Positions 6,642-12,834 of a DNA stretch of 12,834 nucleotides are shown piece by piece. How positions within the stretch are numbered: position 1 is the stretch's first letter; every line of letters begins with the position of its first letter. Origin of the DNA: DATFEN01 sp035691285. Its GTDB lineage: Bacteria > Acidobacteriota > Vicinamibacteria > Fen-336. The position numbers and the translations under genes were made by a program. The stretch spans positions 1 through 12,834 of the forward strand of contig DASSJI010000066.1 in the NCBI GenBank assembly GCA_035691285.1. Reading direction: 5' to 3'. The notes under the pieces were generated by a model, which did no database searches, was not told where the DNA came from, and was given only the letters and a program-made list of their open reading frames with translations.

Positions 6642-6662
6642 CGCCGCAACTGCAACACGGGC

Positions 6663-6687
6663 CTGAGGATGCGCCCGAACGCCTCAG
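6663..6687 (-). repeat. Inverted repeat over the decarboxylase stop codon
   Basis: CTGAGG (6663-6668) and CCTCAG (6682-6687) can pair into a 6-bp stem around a 13-base loop that spans the end of the decarboxylase gene. No T-run follows in either direction, so it is not a standard intrinsic terminator. It may be a weak mRNA 3'-end hairpin or chance. Confidence 0.3.
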
Positions 6688-8120
6688 CGAGCCAGAGCGC
6701 GCCCGACCCCCTCGGCCTCATCGAGAAGGGCCTCGAGATCGCCCTCGCTCGTGCGGAAGTTGACGATGCAGACACGCATCGCGACGCGGCCCTTCAGCAC
6801 CGTGGGCGCCAGCATGAAGCCGCCGCCGCCGACGAGCCGGTTCACGATGCGCCGGTTCAGCCCGTCGAGGTCGCCCCCGGCGACGCCCTCCGGCCGGTAC
6901 CGGAAGTTTACGATCGACAGCACGGGCTCGGCCAGAAGCTCGAAGTCGCGCCGGCGCCCGACCGCCTCGGCCAGGAAGCGCGCGAGCGCGCAGTCGCGCT
7001 CGACGCGCTCGGCGTAGGCCCTGCGGCCATGGACCTTGAGCCCCATCCAGACCTTGAGGGCCTTGAACGCCCGCGACAGCTCGGGCCCGCGGTCGTTGAA
7101 GCCCGGAGGGCCGAGAAGCGGGCTCTCCGCATCTTGGACGAGGTATTCGGCCGGGCGCCGGAAGGCCGCCGACAGTCGGCCCGGCTCGCGCACCAGGGCG
7201 GCGCCCGCCTCGTACGGGACGTACAGCCACTTGTGGGGGTCCGCAGCCACCGAGCGCGCCCGCTCGATGCCGCGGAAGAGCGGCCGCATCGCCTCCGAAA
7301 CGAGGGCCATGCCCCCGTAGGCGCCGTCGGCATGGAACCAGAGACCCTCGCGGTCGCAGAGGTCGGCGATCCCGTCGAGGGCATCCACCGCGCCGGTGTT
7401 CACGGTCCCCGCGTTGCCGACCACGATCGCCGGCAGCCGCCCGGCGGCGCGGTCTTCCGCGACCGCGTCCTCGAGCCTGTCGAGGCGCATGCGGAAGCCG
7501 TCGTCGGTCTCGACCTTGCGAAGCTGGCGCATGCCGATGCCGAGGAGGTCGACGGCCTTGTCCACGCAGTTGTGGACCTGGTCGGACGCGTAGACGACGA
7601 GCCGCGGCCGGCCCGGCGGGCCGGCGCCCTCCTCGCGCACGTCCCAGGGCGCCATGGCCGCGCGCGCCGCGGCGAGCGCGGTGAAGTTCGCCATCGAGCC
7701 GCCCGACGTGAGGATGCCCTCGGTTCCCGCCGGCATCCCGAGGATCGCCGCGAGCCATGCGAGCACGCGGTGCTCGACGTGGATCGCGGCGTGGTCGCCG
7801 CCCCAGCAGTTGGGATTCATCGTGGCCGCGAGCAGCTCGGCCAGGACGCCCACCGGATCGGCCGAGGCGTTGATGAACGCGAAGAAGCGCGGGTGGGAGT
7901 TGCCGAACGGGTAGGGCAGCACGCGCTCGCGGACGAACGCCAGGACCTCCTCGAAGGCACGGCCCTCCTCGGGCAGGGGCTCGTCGAAGAGGGCGGCGCC
8001 GCCGCCGACCTTGCCGAAGACCGGGCCCGACTCGAGGCGCGCGCGCTCGACCGCGACGGCCTCCACCGCGAGGGCTCCGAGGCGCCGCAGCTCATCCGCC
8101 GAGAGGTCGAAGCCGCTCAC
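6684..8120 (-). CDS. PLP-dependent group II decarboxylase (aromatic-amino-acid/glutamate decarboxylase family)
   Basis: A 478-residue cytoplasmic enzyme of the DDC/GAD family, which decarboxylates L-amino acids to amines. Visible signatures are the PLP-phosphate segment TSGGSMANF (139-147), the His that stacks on the PLP ring (H183), the Asp that binds the pyridine nitrogen in HADGAYGG (D265), and the Schiff-base lysine in DPHKWLYVPYEAG (K297). The C-terminal segment (LKGRVAMRVCIVNFRTSEGDLE) is typical. Length matches the usual 450-520. The substrate cannot be fixed from sequence; an aromatic or glutamate-like amino acid is most likely by family. The start is GTG at 8120, overlapping the upstream stop as GTGA, so its translation is probably coupled to the phosphatase-fold membrane protein. 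No strong Shine-Dalgarno sequence is present. Confidence 0.93.
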   Translation of the reverse strand: MSGFDLSADELRRLGALAVEAVAVERARLESGPVFGKVGGGAALFDEPLPEEGRAFEEVLAFVRERVLPYPFGNSHPRFFAFINASADPVGVLAELLAATMNPNCWGGDHAAIHVEHRVLAWLAAILGMPAGTEGILTSGGSMANFTALAAARAAMAPWDVREEGAGPPGRPRLVVYASDQVHNCVDKAVDLLGIGMRQLRKVETDDGFRMRLDRLEDAVAEDRAAGRLPAIVVGNAGTVNTGAVDALDGIADLCDREGLWFHADGAYGGMALVSEAMRPLFRGIERARSVAADPHKWLYVPYEAGAALVREPGRLSAAFRRPAEYLVQDAESPLLGPPGFNDRGPELSRAFKALKVWMGLKVHGRRAYAERVERDCALARFLAEAVGRRRDFELLAEPVLSIVNFRYRPEGVAGGDLDGLNRRIVNRLVGGGGFMLAPTVLKGRVAMRVCIVNFRTSEGDLEALLDEAEGVGRALAR

Positions 8121-9949
8121 TGGATGTAGCCCAGGCTGCGCAGCTCCTCGACCACCTGGGCGTCGAAGTCGCTCTGCTCGGCCCGCAGCGGAGGCCGGCG
8201 GCCGTAGGCCTCCACGTACCGCACGGGGTGCGCCTCGGACCACTCGGGCCGCAGTCCGGACACGAGGACGCGGCCGTCGAGCTCGCGGCTCACCGGCAGG
8301 CCCAGGAGGTGCAGGGCCGTGGGGGCGACGTCGCGCTCGCTCGCACTGCCCATGTCGCCCAGCGTCACGGGCCCTCCGGCCATGACCAGGAGACCCGCGG
8401 CGCGGCCGCCTCCCTGGCGCGCCAGGCGGCCCGGATCGGCGACCAGCAGCAGCACGTCGCCCGGCCCGAGCTCCCGGCTCACCTCGCCGATCCGCTCGTC
8501 CACGAACCGGTAGTGGGCGCGCACCGCCTCGAGCCGCTGGTCGAGGCTCGCCAGGTCGGCCGCCGGCGCCTCTCCCAGCAGCTGCATGGTGGCGATGTCG
8601 AGGCCCGGCAGGTAGACGGCTTCCACGTCCGGCGGCGCGACCGCCCGCAGCCGGCGCGCCGCCTCGCTGTAGAAGAGGTCGAGTGCGCGGGCGCGGTCGG
8701 CGACCGCCGGGCGCAGGTCCACGAGACGCTCGAACACCTCGGGAGGGCAGGCTTCCCGGTCGGTGGCACCGCCGCGCTCGACGCGGAAGAACGTCCGGTC
8801 CGTCACGACGTAGCCGTCCAGGCTCTCGCACGGCCAGGTGGCCCACCAGTTGACGACGCCGACCCGCAGCCCCTTGTCCGACGCGACGTTCCAGAACGTC
8901 TTGACGCTGCGCAGAACAGAGGAGGGGGGCTCCGTTCGCGTCAGGCGAAGCAGGTCGGTGGCCGCGCCGAGGCGCCCGAGCGGCCCTTCTCCCGAGCCGA
9001 GGCTCACCGGCGTGCGCATGCCGGCCAGGCGCCGCGCACCCGCGGCCTGGATGCCGTGGGCCTCCGGGCCTCGACCCGTCGCGACGGTCGTCCACACGAT
9101 GGCTGGCACGCGCTCGGGCTCCGCCTCGAGGCGAGCGCGGGCTCCCCTCGCGAGGAGGGCTTGGAGGCTCGGCATCTCGCCCCGGGCCAGCAGCTGGTCC
9201 GCCATGCGAGCCTCGAGCCCGTCGATGCCCAGCACGCGGACTCGAAGCCCCGTGGGAACCACCGCGAAGTCGGGGGTGCGCTCCGCCGCGCGCTCGCCCG
9301 TCACGGAGACCGCGAGGGCCGCCGAGAGCAGCACGGCCGCGCCCGAGAGGAACCCCGCGAGGTGGCGGCGCGAGAGCCGCGCCTCGGGCAGCGTGGCGCC
9401 TCCGGCGGAGAGCGCCGCGACCGCCGCCAGCGAGCCGAAGCGCGCGAGGAGCAGGGCGAGCCCGAGGCCGAAGACGAGCGCCGCGCCCTGTGCGAGGAGG
9501 GGCGCCGAGGCGGCGTGGGAGCGCCACCACAGCGCGAGGTAGCCGAAGCCGGCCACGGCGAGCACGAGGCCGACGTTCCGAGGCAGCGCCGGCCCCGGCC
9601 GGCCTCCGCGCCGGGCCGCCCAGGCCGCGAGCAGGCCGAGCAGGAACGCCCCGGCCGCCACGAGAGCCCCCGTCAGGAGCGCGAGGTAGGTCGCGAGGAC
9701 GAAGAGGTCGCGGGGCTCGGCGAGGAGGCGTCGGTCGAGGCTGGCGGCGGCCAGCGCGAAGGCCGCTCCCAGGAGCGGTCCCGCCATCGCCCCCACGCGC
9801 ACGGCGACCCGGGACGAGGCCCGCCACGGCGAGTGCGTCCCCGCGCCGCCGAGGACGAAGCGGTCGAGGCCGCTGTCGAGATATCCCAGGCGCCGGAGCT
9901 GCTCGCGGACCTCCTCGACGGAAGCGATCGGGGAACGCGTCTCGTCCAT
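8117..9949 (-). CDS. Membrane protein with degenerate alkaline phosphatase/phosphodiesterase-superfamily domain
   Basis: The 610-residue product has several hydrophobic helices (about 48-70, 84-112, 126-142, 150-182, 197-216), then a type I phosphodiesterase/alkaline-phosphatase-fold domain (about 235-560). Conserved landmarks are GIDGLEARM (D243), VPAIVWTTVATG (nucleophile position T287/T288), AHGI, and DVAPTALHLLGLPV. However, the metal-binding His positions look lost: the D-x3-H motif reads D451-IAT-M455, the usual SDHG reads ADPG (505-508), and no His follows where GxH is expected (512-525). I infer a pseudoenzyme or an enzyme with altered metal use. LRRLGYL near the N-terminus is echoed by LRSLGYI at the C-terminus. 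It begins 12 bases after the OMP gene and overlaps the decarboxylase start by 4 bases. The superfamily call is firm; the role is unknown. Confidence 0.88.
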   Translation of the reverse strand: MDETRSPIASVEEVREQLRRLGYLDSGLDRFVLGGAGTHSPWRASSRVAVRVGAMAGPLLGAAFALAAASLDRRLLAEPRDLFVLATYLALLTGALVAAGAFLLGLLAAWAARRGGRPGPALPRNVGLVLAVAGFGYLALWWRSHAASAPLLAQGAALVFGLGLALLLARFGSLAAVAALSAGGATLPEARLSRRHLAGFLSGAAVLLSAALAVSVTGERAAERTPDFAVVPTGLRVRVLGIDGLEARMADQLLARGEMPSLQALLARGARARLEAEPERVPAIVWTTVATGRGPEAHGIQAAGARRLAGMRTPVSLGSGEGPLGRLGAATDLLRLTRTEPPSSVLRSVKTFWNVASDKGLRVGVVNWWATWPCESLDGYVVTDRTFFRVERGGATDREACPPEVFERLVDLRPAVADRARALDLFYSEAARRLRAVAPPDVEAVYLPGLDIATMQLLGEAPAADLASLDQRLEAVRAHYRFVDERIGEVSRELGPGDVLLLVADPGRLARQGGGRAAGLLVMAGGPVTLGDMGSASERDVAPTALHLLGLPVSRELDGRVLVSGLRPEWSEAHPVRYVEAYGRRPPLRAEQSDFDAQVVEELRSLGYIQ

Positions 9950-9961
9950 GGCGCTCCGGAG

Positions 9962-11344
9962 CTACGGCCGTCGGGAGAAGCGGTAGATCACCGAGGCGTA
10001 CGCCTTCTGGAACGTGACGTCGTTCTGGATGCCGTTCGCGTCCGAGTAGCGCCCCGACTCGTAGACGTAGGCGACGTCGAAGAGGACGTTGGCGACGATG
10101 AGCCCCGTTCCCACCGTGAAGCCGTCGAAGGTGGGAGCATCCCCCCCCAGGGAGGGGAAGAACTGGCTGTCACGGAAATAGCCCGCCCGCAACGGAACCT
10201 TGAGCCGCGGCTTGAGCAGGACGAACTCGAGCCCGGCTCGGACCTGGTTGGTGTCCTGCTGGTCGCCCTCGAGCGTCGGATACGGGAGCACCGGCGGGCA
10301 CGGCGTGACGCCGGGGCGCGGGGGCGGATCGTCGGGACCATACACGCCGCAGAAATCGCCCGACTGGGGCGGGCTGGGCCGGGCGGGGGGGCCGGACGGG
10401 AACGCCCGCGCCAGCGTGAAGAAGTTGCGGATCTCCCCCGTCGACCAGTGGGTCCGCGTGTAGTCCGCCGAAAGGGTGAGGTTGCTGAGCGGACGCCACG
10501 ACACGCCCGCGCCGAGGGCGCCCGGCAGCTTGATGCGCACGTCGTCTCGCGAGTAGGTGTTGATCCGGGTGTTCGCGCCGTCGTCGTACTCGTCCCAGCG
10601 CACGCGCCTCAGGACGGCCTTCGCCTCGAAGCCGGTCTTGAGCACGAAGCCGACGTTCAGGCTGTCCATGGGCGAGACGATCGCGCCGACGTGCACGTTC
10701 CAGGCGTGCAACTCGAGGTCGGACTCCTGGCGGCTCGGAACGTCGAGATCCGGCCTCAGGCGTGTCTGGTCGTAGCCGTTGAACCAGCGATTCAGCGTCA
10801 GCCCGAGGCGCAGCTTGCGGGTGACCTGCACGCCCGTTCCGAGCGCGAAAGTGTCGAAGCCGCCCGTGGAGTCGATGGTGCGAACCTCGTTGGGTGCGTC
10901 GTTGCCCGGTTGCGGTCGGAGCGTGATCGTTCGATCGGTCTTGAACGGCAGCACGCGCTGATAGCTCAGCTGCAGCGAGCCGCTCAGCGACTTCGCCGTC
11001 CACGGCCAGGTGAAGGCGGCGAAGTCCGGGTAGTGGCTGCGCCGATTGTCCGTCTGGATCCCTCCCCGCACGGGCTCCAGCTCAACGTCGAAATCGCTGC
11101 CCAGGTAGACGAGCGACAGCTCGGGGGCCCGGAGATAGCTGAGGCCGGCGGGGTTCCAGGACGCCGCCGTCGCGTCGTCGGGCCGGGCCAGGAAGGCGCC
11201 TCCCATGCCGAAGGCACGCGCGCCCGAGCCTTGCACGAAGTTCGCGTTCGCCTGTAGATCCAGCTCGTCCTGGAGTTCCTGCGCCGCCGTTCCCGCGGCT
11301 CGCAGGATCCCGAGGAGGAGAAGCAGCGGCGGCGAAACCTTCAC
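9962..11344 (-). CDS. FadL/PorV (OmpP1 family)-like outer-membrane beta-barrel protein
   Basis: This 460-residue protein starts with a signal peptide (about 1-21). It is followed by GARAFGMGGAFLARPDDATA and then ASWNPAGLSYL (41-71), the conserved N-terminal hatch signature of the FadL/OmpP1/PorV superfamily. The rest alternates amphipathic beta-strands and polar loops, as in a 14-strand barrel, ending in VIYRF followed by SRRP. Family members pass hydrophobic molecules such as fatty acids or aromatics through the outer membrane, or act in type 9 secretion (PorV). The substrate is not visible here. A proline-rich loop at about 316-355 carries two cysteines (332 and 349). The GTG at 11344 lacks a Shine-Dalgarno sequence; the chosen start gives a complete signal peptide. 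It is the first gene of a probable three-gene unit. Confidence 0.9.
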   Translation of the reverse strand: MKVSPPLLLLLGILRAAGTAAQELQDELDLQANANFVQGSGARAFGMGGAFLARPDDATAASWNPAGLSYLRAPELSLVYLGSDFDVELEPVRGGIQTDNRRSHYPDFAAFTWPWTAKSLSGSLQLSYQRVLPFKTDRTITLRPQPGNDAPNEVRTIDSTGGFDTFALGTGVQVTRKLRLGLTLNRWFNGYDQTRLRPDLDVPSRQESDLELHAWNVHVGAIVSPMDSLNVGFVLKTGFEAKAVLRRVRWDEYDDGANTRINTYSRDDVRIKLPGALGAGVSWRPLSNLTLSADYTRTHWSTGEIRNFFTLARAFPSGPPARPSPPQSGDFCGVYGPDDPPPRPGVTPCPPVLPYPTLEGDQQDTNQVRAGLEFVLLKPRLKVPLRAGYFRDSQFFPSLGGDAPTFDGFTVGTGLIVANVLFDVAYVYESGRYSDANGIQNDVTFQKAYASVIYRFSRRP

Positions 11345-11356
11345 GTGAGCCCGGGC
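11341..11356. repeat. Two abutting 8-bp perfect palindromes at the OMP gene start
   Basis: TCACGTGA (11341-11348) is followed directly by GCCCGGGC (11349-11356). The first includes the GTG start codon of the outer-membrane protein gene and the second lies between it and the candidate -10 box. They could be operator half-sites or chance in GC-rich DNA. Confidence 0.35.
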
Positions 11357-11362
11357 AGCATA
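11357..11362 (-). promoter_or_regulatory. Candidate -10 box (TATGCT) before the OMP gene
   Basis: TATGCT on the minus strand, in the only AT-richer spot of the 51-base gap, would start transcription about 6 bases before the GTG at 11344. This matches the lack of a Shine-Dalgarno sequence. No clear -35 box. Weak call. Confidence 0.28.
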
Positions 11363-11384
11363 ACACGCAGGCTCGACGCGCCCG

Positions 11385-11397
11385 GACGCCAGGCGTC
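11385..11397. repeat. 13-bp palindrome at the end of the [2Fe-2S] subunit gene
   Basis: GACGCC-A-GGCGTC is a perfect inverted repeat around one base. It overlaps the stop codon of the [2Fe-2S] gene and lies 22 bases upstream of the candidate -10 box of the OMP gene. The one-base centre suits a dimer-bound DNA operator better than an RNA hairpin. Confidence 0.35.
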
Positions 11398-11884
11398 AGC
11401 CGCCGCCGTGCGCGAGGGAAGCCGCGCGGCGCACGGCCCGGCGCACTCGCGCGTAGGTCCCGCAGCGGCACAGCACGCCCTCGAGGGCCGCCTGGATCTC
11501 GGCGTCCGTCGGCGACGCCTTCGCGGCCAGGAGCGCCACGGCCTCCAGGATCATGCCGGCCTGGCAGTAGCCGCACTGGGCGACGTCTTCGGCGAGCCAC
11601 GCGCGCTGCACGGGGTGGGAGGCGTCCGCCGAGAGCCCTTCGATCGTGGTGTAGGAGCGGCCGTCGGCCAGGCGCATCGGGACCTGACACGAGCGCACGG
11701 CGCGCTCGCCCTCCAGCACGCTGCAGGCTCCGCAGACGCCCAGGCCACAGCCGTACTTGGTTCCCGTCAGGCCGAGGAGGTCGCGGAGCGCCCAGAGGAG
11801 CGGCATCTCCTCGTGGGCGACGACGTCGCGCCGGACGCCGTTTACCTGCAGGGCGAACGTCCGCTTGCGCTCCGCGCCGGTCAC
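11396..11884 (-). CDS. [2Fe-2S] subunit of a molybdenum hydroxylase (IorA/CoxS type)
   Basis: This 162-residue protein carries two [2Fe-2S] clusters with the exact family spacing. The plant-ferredoxin-type site is C46-x4-C51-x2-C54-x11-C66. The second site is C104-x2-C107 with C139-x1-C141, including QCGYCQAGM. It passes electrons from the molybdenum site of the large subunit to an acceptor. Length and layout match the small subunit of isoquinoline 1-oxidoreductase and related xanthine-dehydrogenase-family enzymes. The GTG at 11884 overlaps the large-subunit stop (GTGA) and has GGAGG 7 bases upstream, which fixes the start. The large subunit directly upstream is its partner. Substrate is unknown; N-heteroaromatics or aldehydes are typical. 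Confidence 0.93.
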   Translation of the reverse strand: MTGAERKRTFALQVNGVRRDVVAHEEMPLLWALRDLLGLTGTKYGCGLGVCGACSVLEGERAVRSCQVPMRLADGRSYTTIEGLSADASHPVQRAWLAEDVAQCGYCQAGMILEAVALLAAKASPTDAEIQAALEGVLCRCGTYARVRRAVRRAASLAHGGG

Positions 11885-12834
11885 GCGAGGTCCTCCGGCC
11901 GAATCGGGAGGCGTCGCAGCCGGCGGCCGCTCGCGCGGAAGACGGCGTTACAGACAGCCGGCGCGACCAGGGGCACCGGGATCTCTCCCGTGCCCGAGGG
12001 CGGCTCCGCGCTCGCCACCGTGTGGATCTCCACCTCCGGCATCTGCCCGAGGCGGAGGATCGGGTAGTCGAGATGGCTGGCCTGGGCGGCGATCCCGCCC
12101 TCGAAGGTGATCTCGGAGAAGAGCGCCGAGAGACCCCAGGCGATCGCGCTCTCGGCGTTGCCGGCCAGGCCGAGCGGGTTCACCACGATGCCGCAGTCGA
12201 TCGCGCACACGACGCGGTCGACTCGCAGCGAGCCCGCCTCGACCGTGACCTCGGCCACGCAGGCGCACGCCGTGCGCCCGTCGAACACGAGGCCGGCGAC
12301 GCCGCGGCCGCGTCCGGGCGGAAGGGGCGAACCCCAGCCGGCGCGCTCCCCCGCGAGCTCGAGCGCTCCCCGCAGCCGGCGCAGGGGGAAGGGCCTGGTC
12401 GTCATGGGCGCCACGACCGACACGCCGAGGTGCGCGAGGCGGAACTCGAGGGGATCGCGGCCGGCGGCGTGGGCAGCCTCGTCGACGAAGCTCTCGACGG
12501 CGAAGACGTTCGAGACGATCTCGATGCCGCGCCAGAATCCCGGGACGATCGGCAGCGGCGGGTCCACGTACTCGACGAGGAGATCGGGGACGGCGTAGGG
12601 CAGGTTCCACGCGCCCGCGGTCTCGACCCGGGCGACGAGCTCGGGCCGTCGCGGCCGCGATCCCCAGCGCTTCTCGATCGACGGCGCCGCGACCCGATGC
12701 CGCCAGGAGCGCAGTCGGCCGCCCTCGAACCGGGCCGCCAGCCGGTGGCGAGTCGCGGGATGGTAGTAGTCGTGGCGCAGGTCGTCCTCGCGCGTCCAGA
12801 ACACCTGGACGGGCCCGCCCCCGATCTCGCGGGC
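11881..12834 (-). CDS. Molybdopterin-binding large subunit of a molybdenum hydroxylase (IorB type), 5' part outside window
   Basis: The last 317 residues of the large subunit are present; the frame is open to the right edge and the N-terminal part, about half of the usual 700-780 residues, lies outside. Family landmarks include VFWTREDDLRHDYYHPA near the edge, VFAVESFVDEAAHAAGRDPL and EFRLAHLG in the middle, and the C-terminal PSGTGEIPVPLVAPAVCNAVF, where the Glu of GTGE is the expected catalytic base of xanthine-dehydrogenase-family enzymes. It binds the molybdopterin cofactor (often the cytosine dinucleotide form) and hydroxylates N-heterocycles or aldehydes using water. No FAD subunit is visible in the window, which fits the two-subunit IorAB type; a third subunit could lie beyond the right edge. 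The stop overlaps the [2Fe-2S] gene start. The substrate is not determined. Confidence 0.92.
   Translation of the reverse strand, partial: AREIGGGPVQVFWTREDDLRHDYYHPATRHRLAARFEGGRLRSWRHRVAAPSIEKRWGSRPRRPELVARVETAGAWNLPYAVPDLLVEYVDPPLPIVPGFWRGIEIVSNVFAVESFVDEAAHAAGRDPLEFRLAHLGVSVVAPMTTRPFPLRRLRGALELAGERAGWGSPLPPGRGRGVAGLVFDGRTACACVAEVTVEAGSLRVDRVVCAIDCGIVVNPLGLAGNAESAIAWGLSALFSEITFEGGIAAQASHLDYPILRLGQMPEVEIHTVASAEPPSGTGEIPVPLVAPAVCNAVFRASGRRLRRLPIRPEDLA
11892..11896 (-). promoter_or_regulatory. Shine-Dalgarno site for the [2Fe-2S] subunit gene
   Basis: GGAGG on the minus strand inside the end of the large-subunit gene, 7 bases before the GTG at 11884. It supports the GTG start and coupled translation. 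Confidence 0.7.

Noticed and set aside
6663..6687. Intrinsic terminator after the decarboxylase
   Set aside because: The inverted repeat has a short stem, a long loop and no following T-run; kept only as a repeat.
6669..8129. Plus-strand open frame of 486 codons opposite the decarboxylase
   Set aside because: It mirrors the decarboxylase gene, whose catalytic residues are all visible on the minus strand.
8121..9827. Upstream extension of the decarboxylase frame into the phosphatase-fold gene
   Set aside because: The extension is Arg/Pro/Gly-rich without family signal, while homology to decarboxylases starts at the GTG at 8120, which overlaps the upstream stop as expected for coupled genes.
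10375..10400. G-rich run that might form a G-quadruplex or regulatory element
   Set aside because: It encodes the proline-rich loop of the outer-membrane protein and lies mid-gene; no sign of a separate role.
8228..11257. Plus-strand open frame of about 1000 codons opposite the phosphatase-fold and OMP genes
   Set aside because: No recognisable motif, signal peptide or start site; composition is typical of an antisense shadow.

Overview
The window is GC-rich (about 70 % by eye) and densely coding, with 4-base gene overlaps and many GTG starts. It encodes outer-membrane beta-barrels and signal peptides, so the host is a Gram-negative (diderm) bacterium. The mix of a FadL/PorV-type barrel, a TolB-propeller/Omp85 protein, DUF4097 proteins beside an ECF sigma factor, and an alkaline-phosphatase-fold protein ending in LGY fits an Acidobacteriota-like lineage. 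Myxococcota or another high-GC phylum remains possible. No ribosomal marker, tRNA, mobile element, CRISPR array or phage gene was seen.

Layout. Positions 1-818 (minus strand) hold two unrelated Nudix hydrolases in tandem; the downstream one, a CoA-pyrophosphatase type, is cut by the left edge. Divergent from them, with its start codon only 18 bases from the Nudix start, lies a 934-residue exported protein at 837-3641 (plus strand). It combines a zinc metalloprotease domain, a TolB-like beta-propeller and an Omp85-type barrel. It ends on a palindromic CTAG shared with the stop codon of the converging operon. That operon (6573 to 3638, minus) encodes an ECF sigma factor, its zinc-finger membrane anti-sigma factor (ATGA overlap), and two exported DUF4097 beta-repeat proteins.

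Upstream on the same strand, 11344 to 6684 encodes a FadL/PorV-like outer-membrane protein, a multi-pass membrane protein of the alkaline phosphatase superfamily that appears to have lost its metal-binding histidines, and a PLP-dependent group II decarboxylase translationally coupled to it (GTGA overlap). The right edge (12834 to 11396, minus) holds a two-subunit molybdenum hydroxylase of the isoquinoline 1-oxidoreductase type: the C-terminal half of the molybdopterin subunit followed by the complete [2Fe-2S] subunit.

How the parts may work together. The sigma/anti-sigma/DUF4097 operon looks like a self-contained envelope-sensing unit. The OMP/phosphatase-fold/decarboxylase block may handle a hydrophobic or aromatic compound, possibly with the neighbouring molybdenum hydroxylase, but this rests on gene order only. 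The most unusual items are the protease-propeller-Omp85 fusion, the apparent phosphatase pseudoenzyme coupled to a decarboxylase, and the tandem VNG-repeat proteins under an ECF sigma factor.
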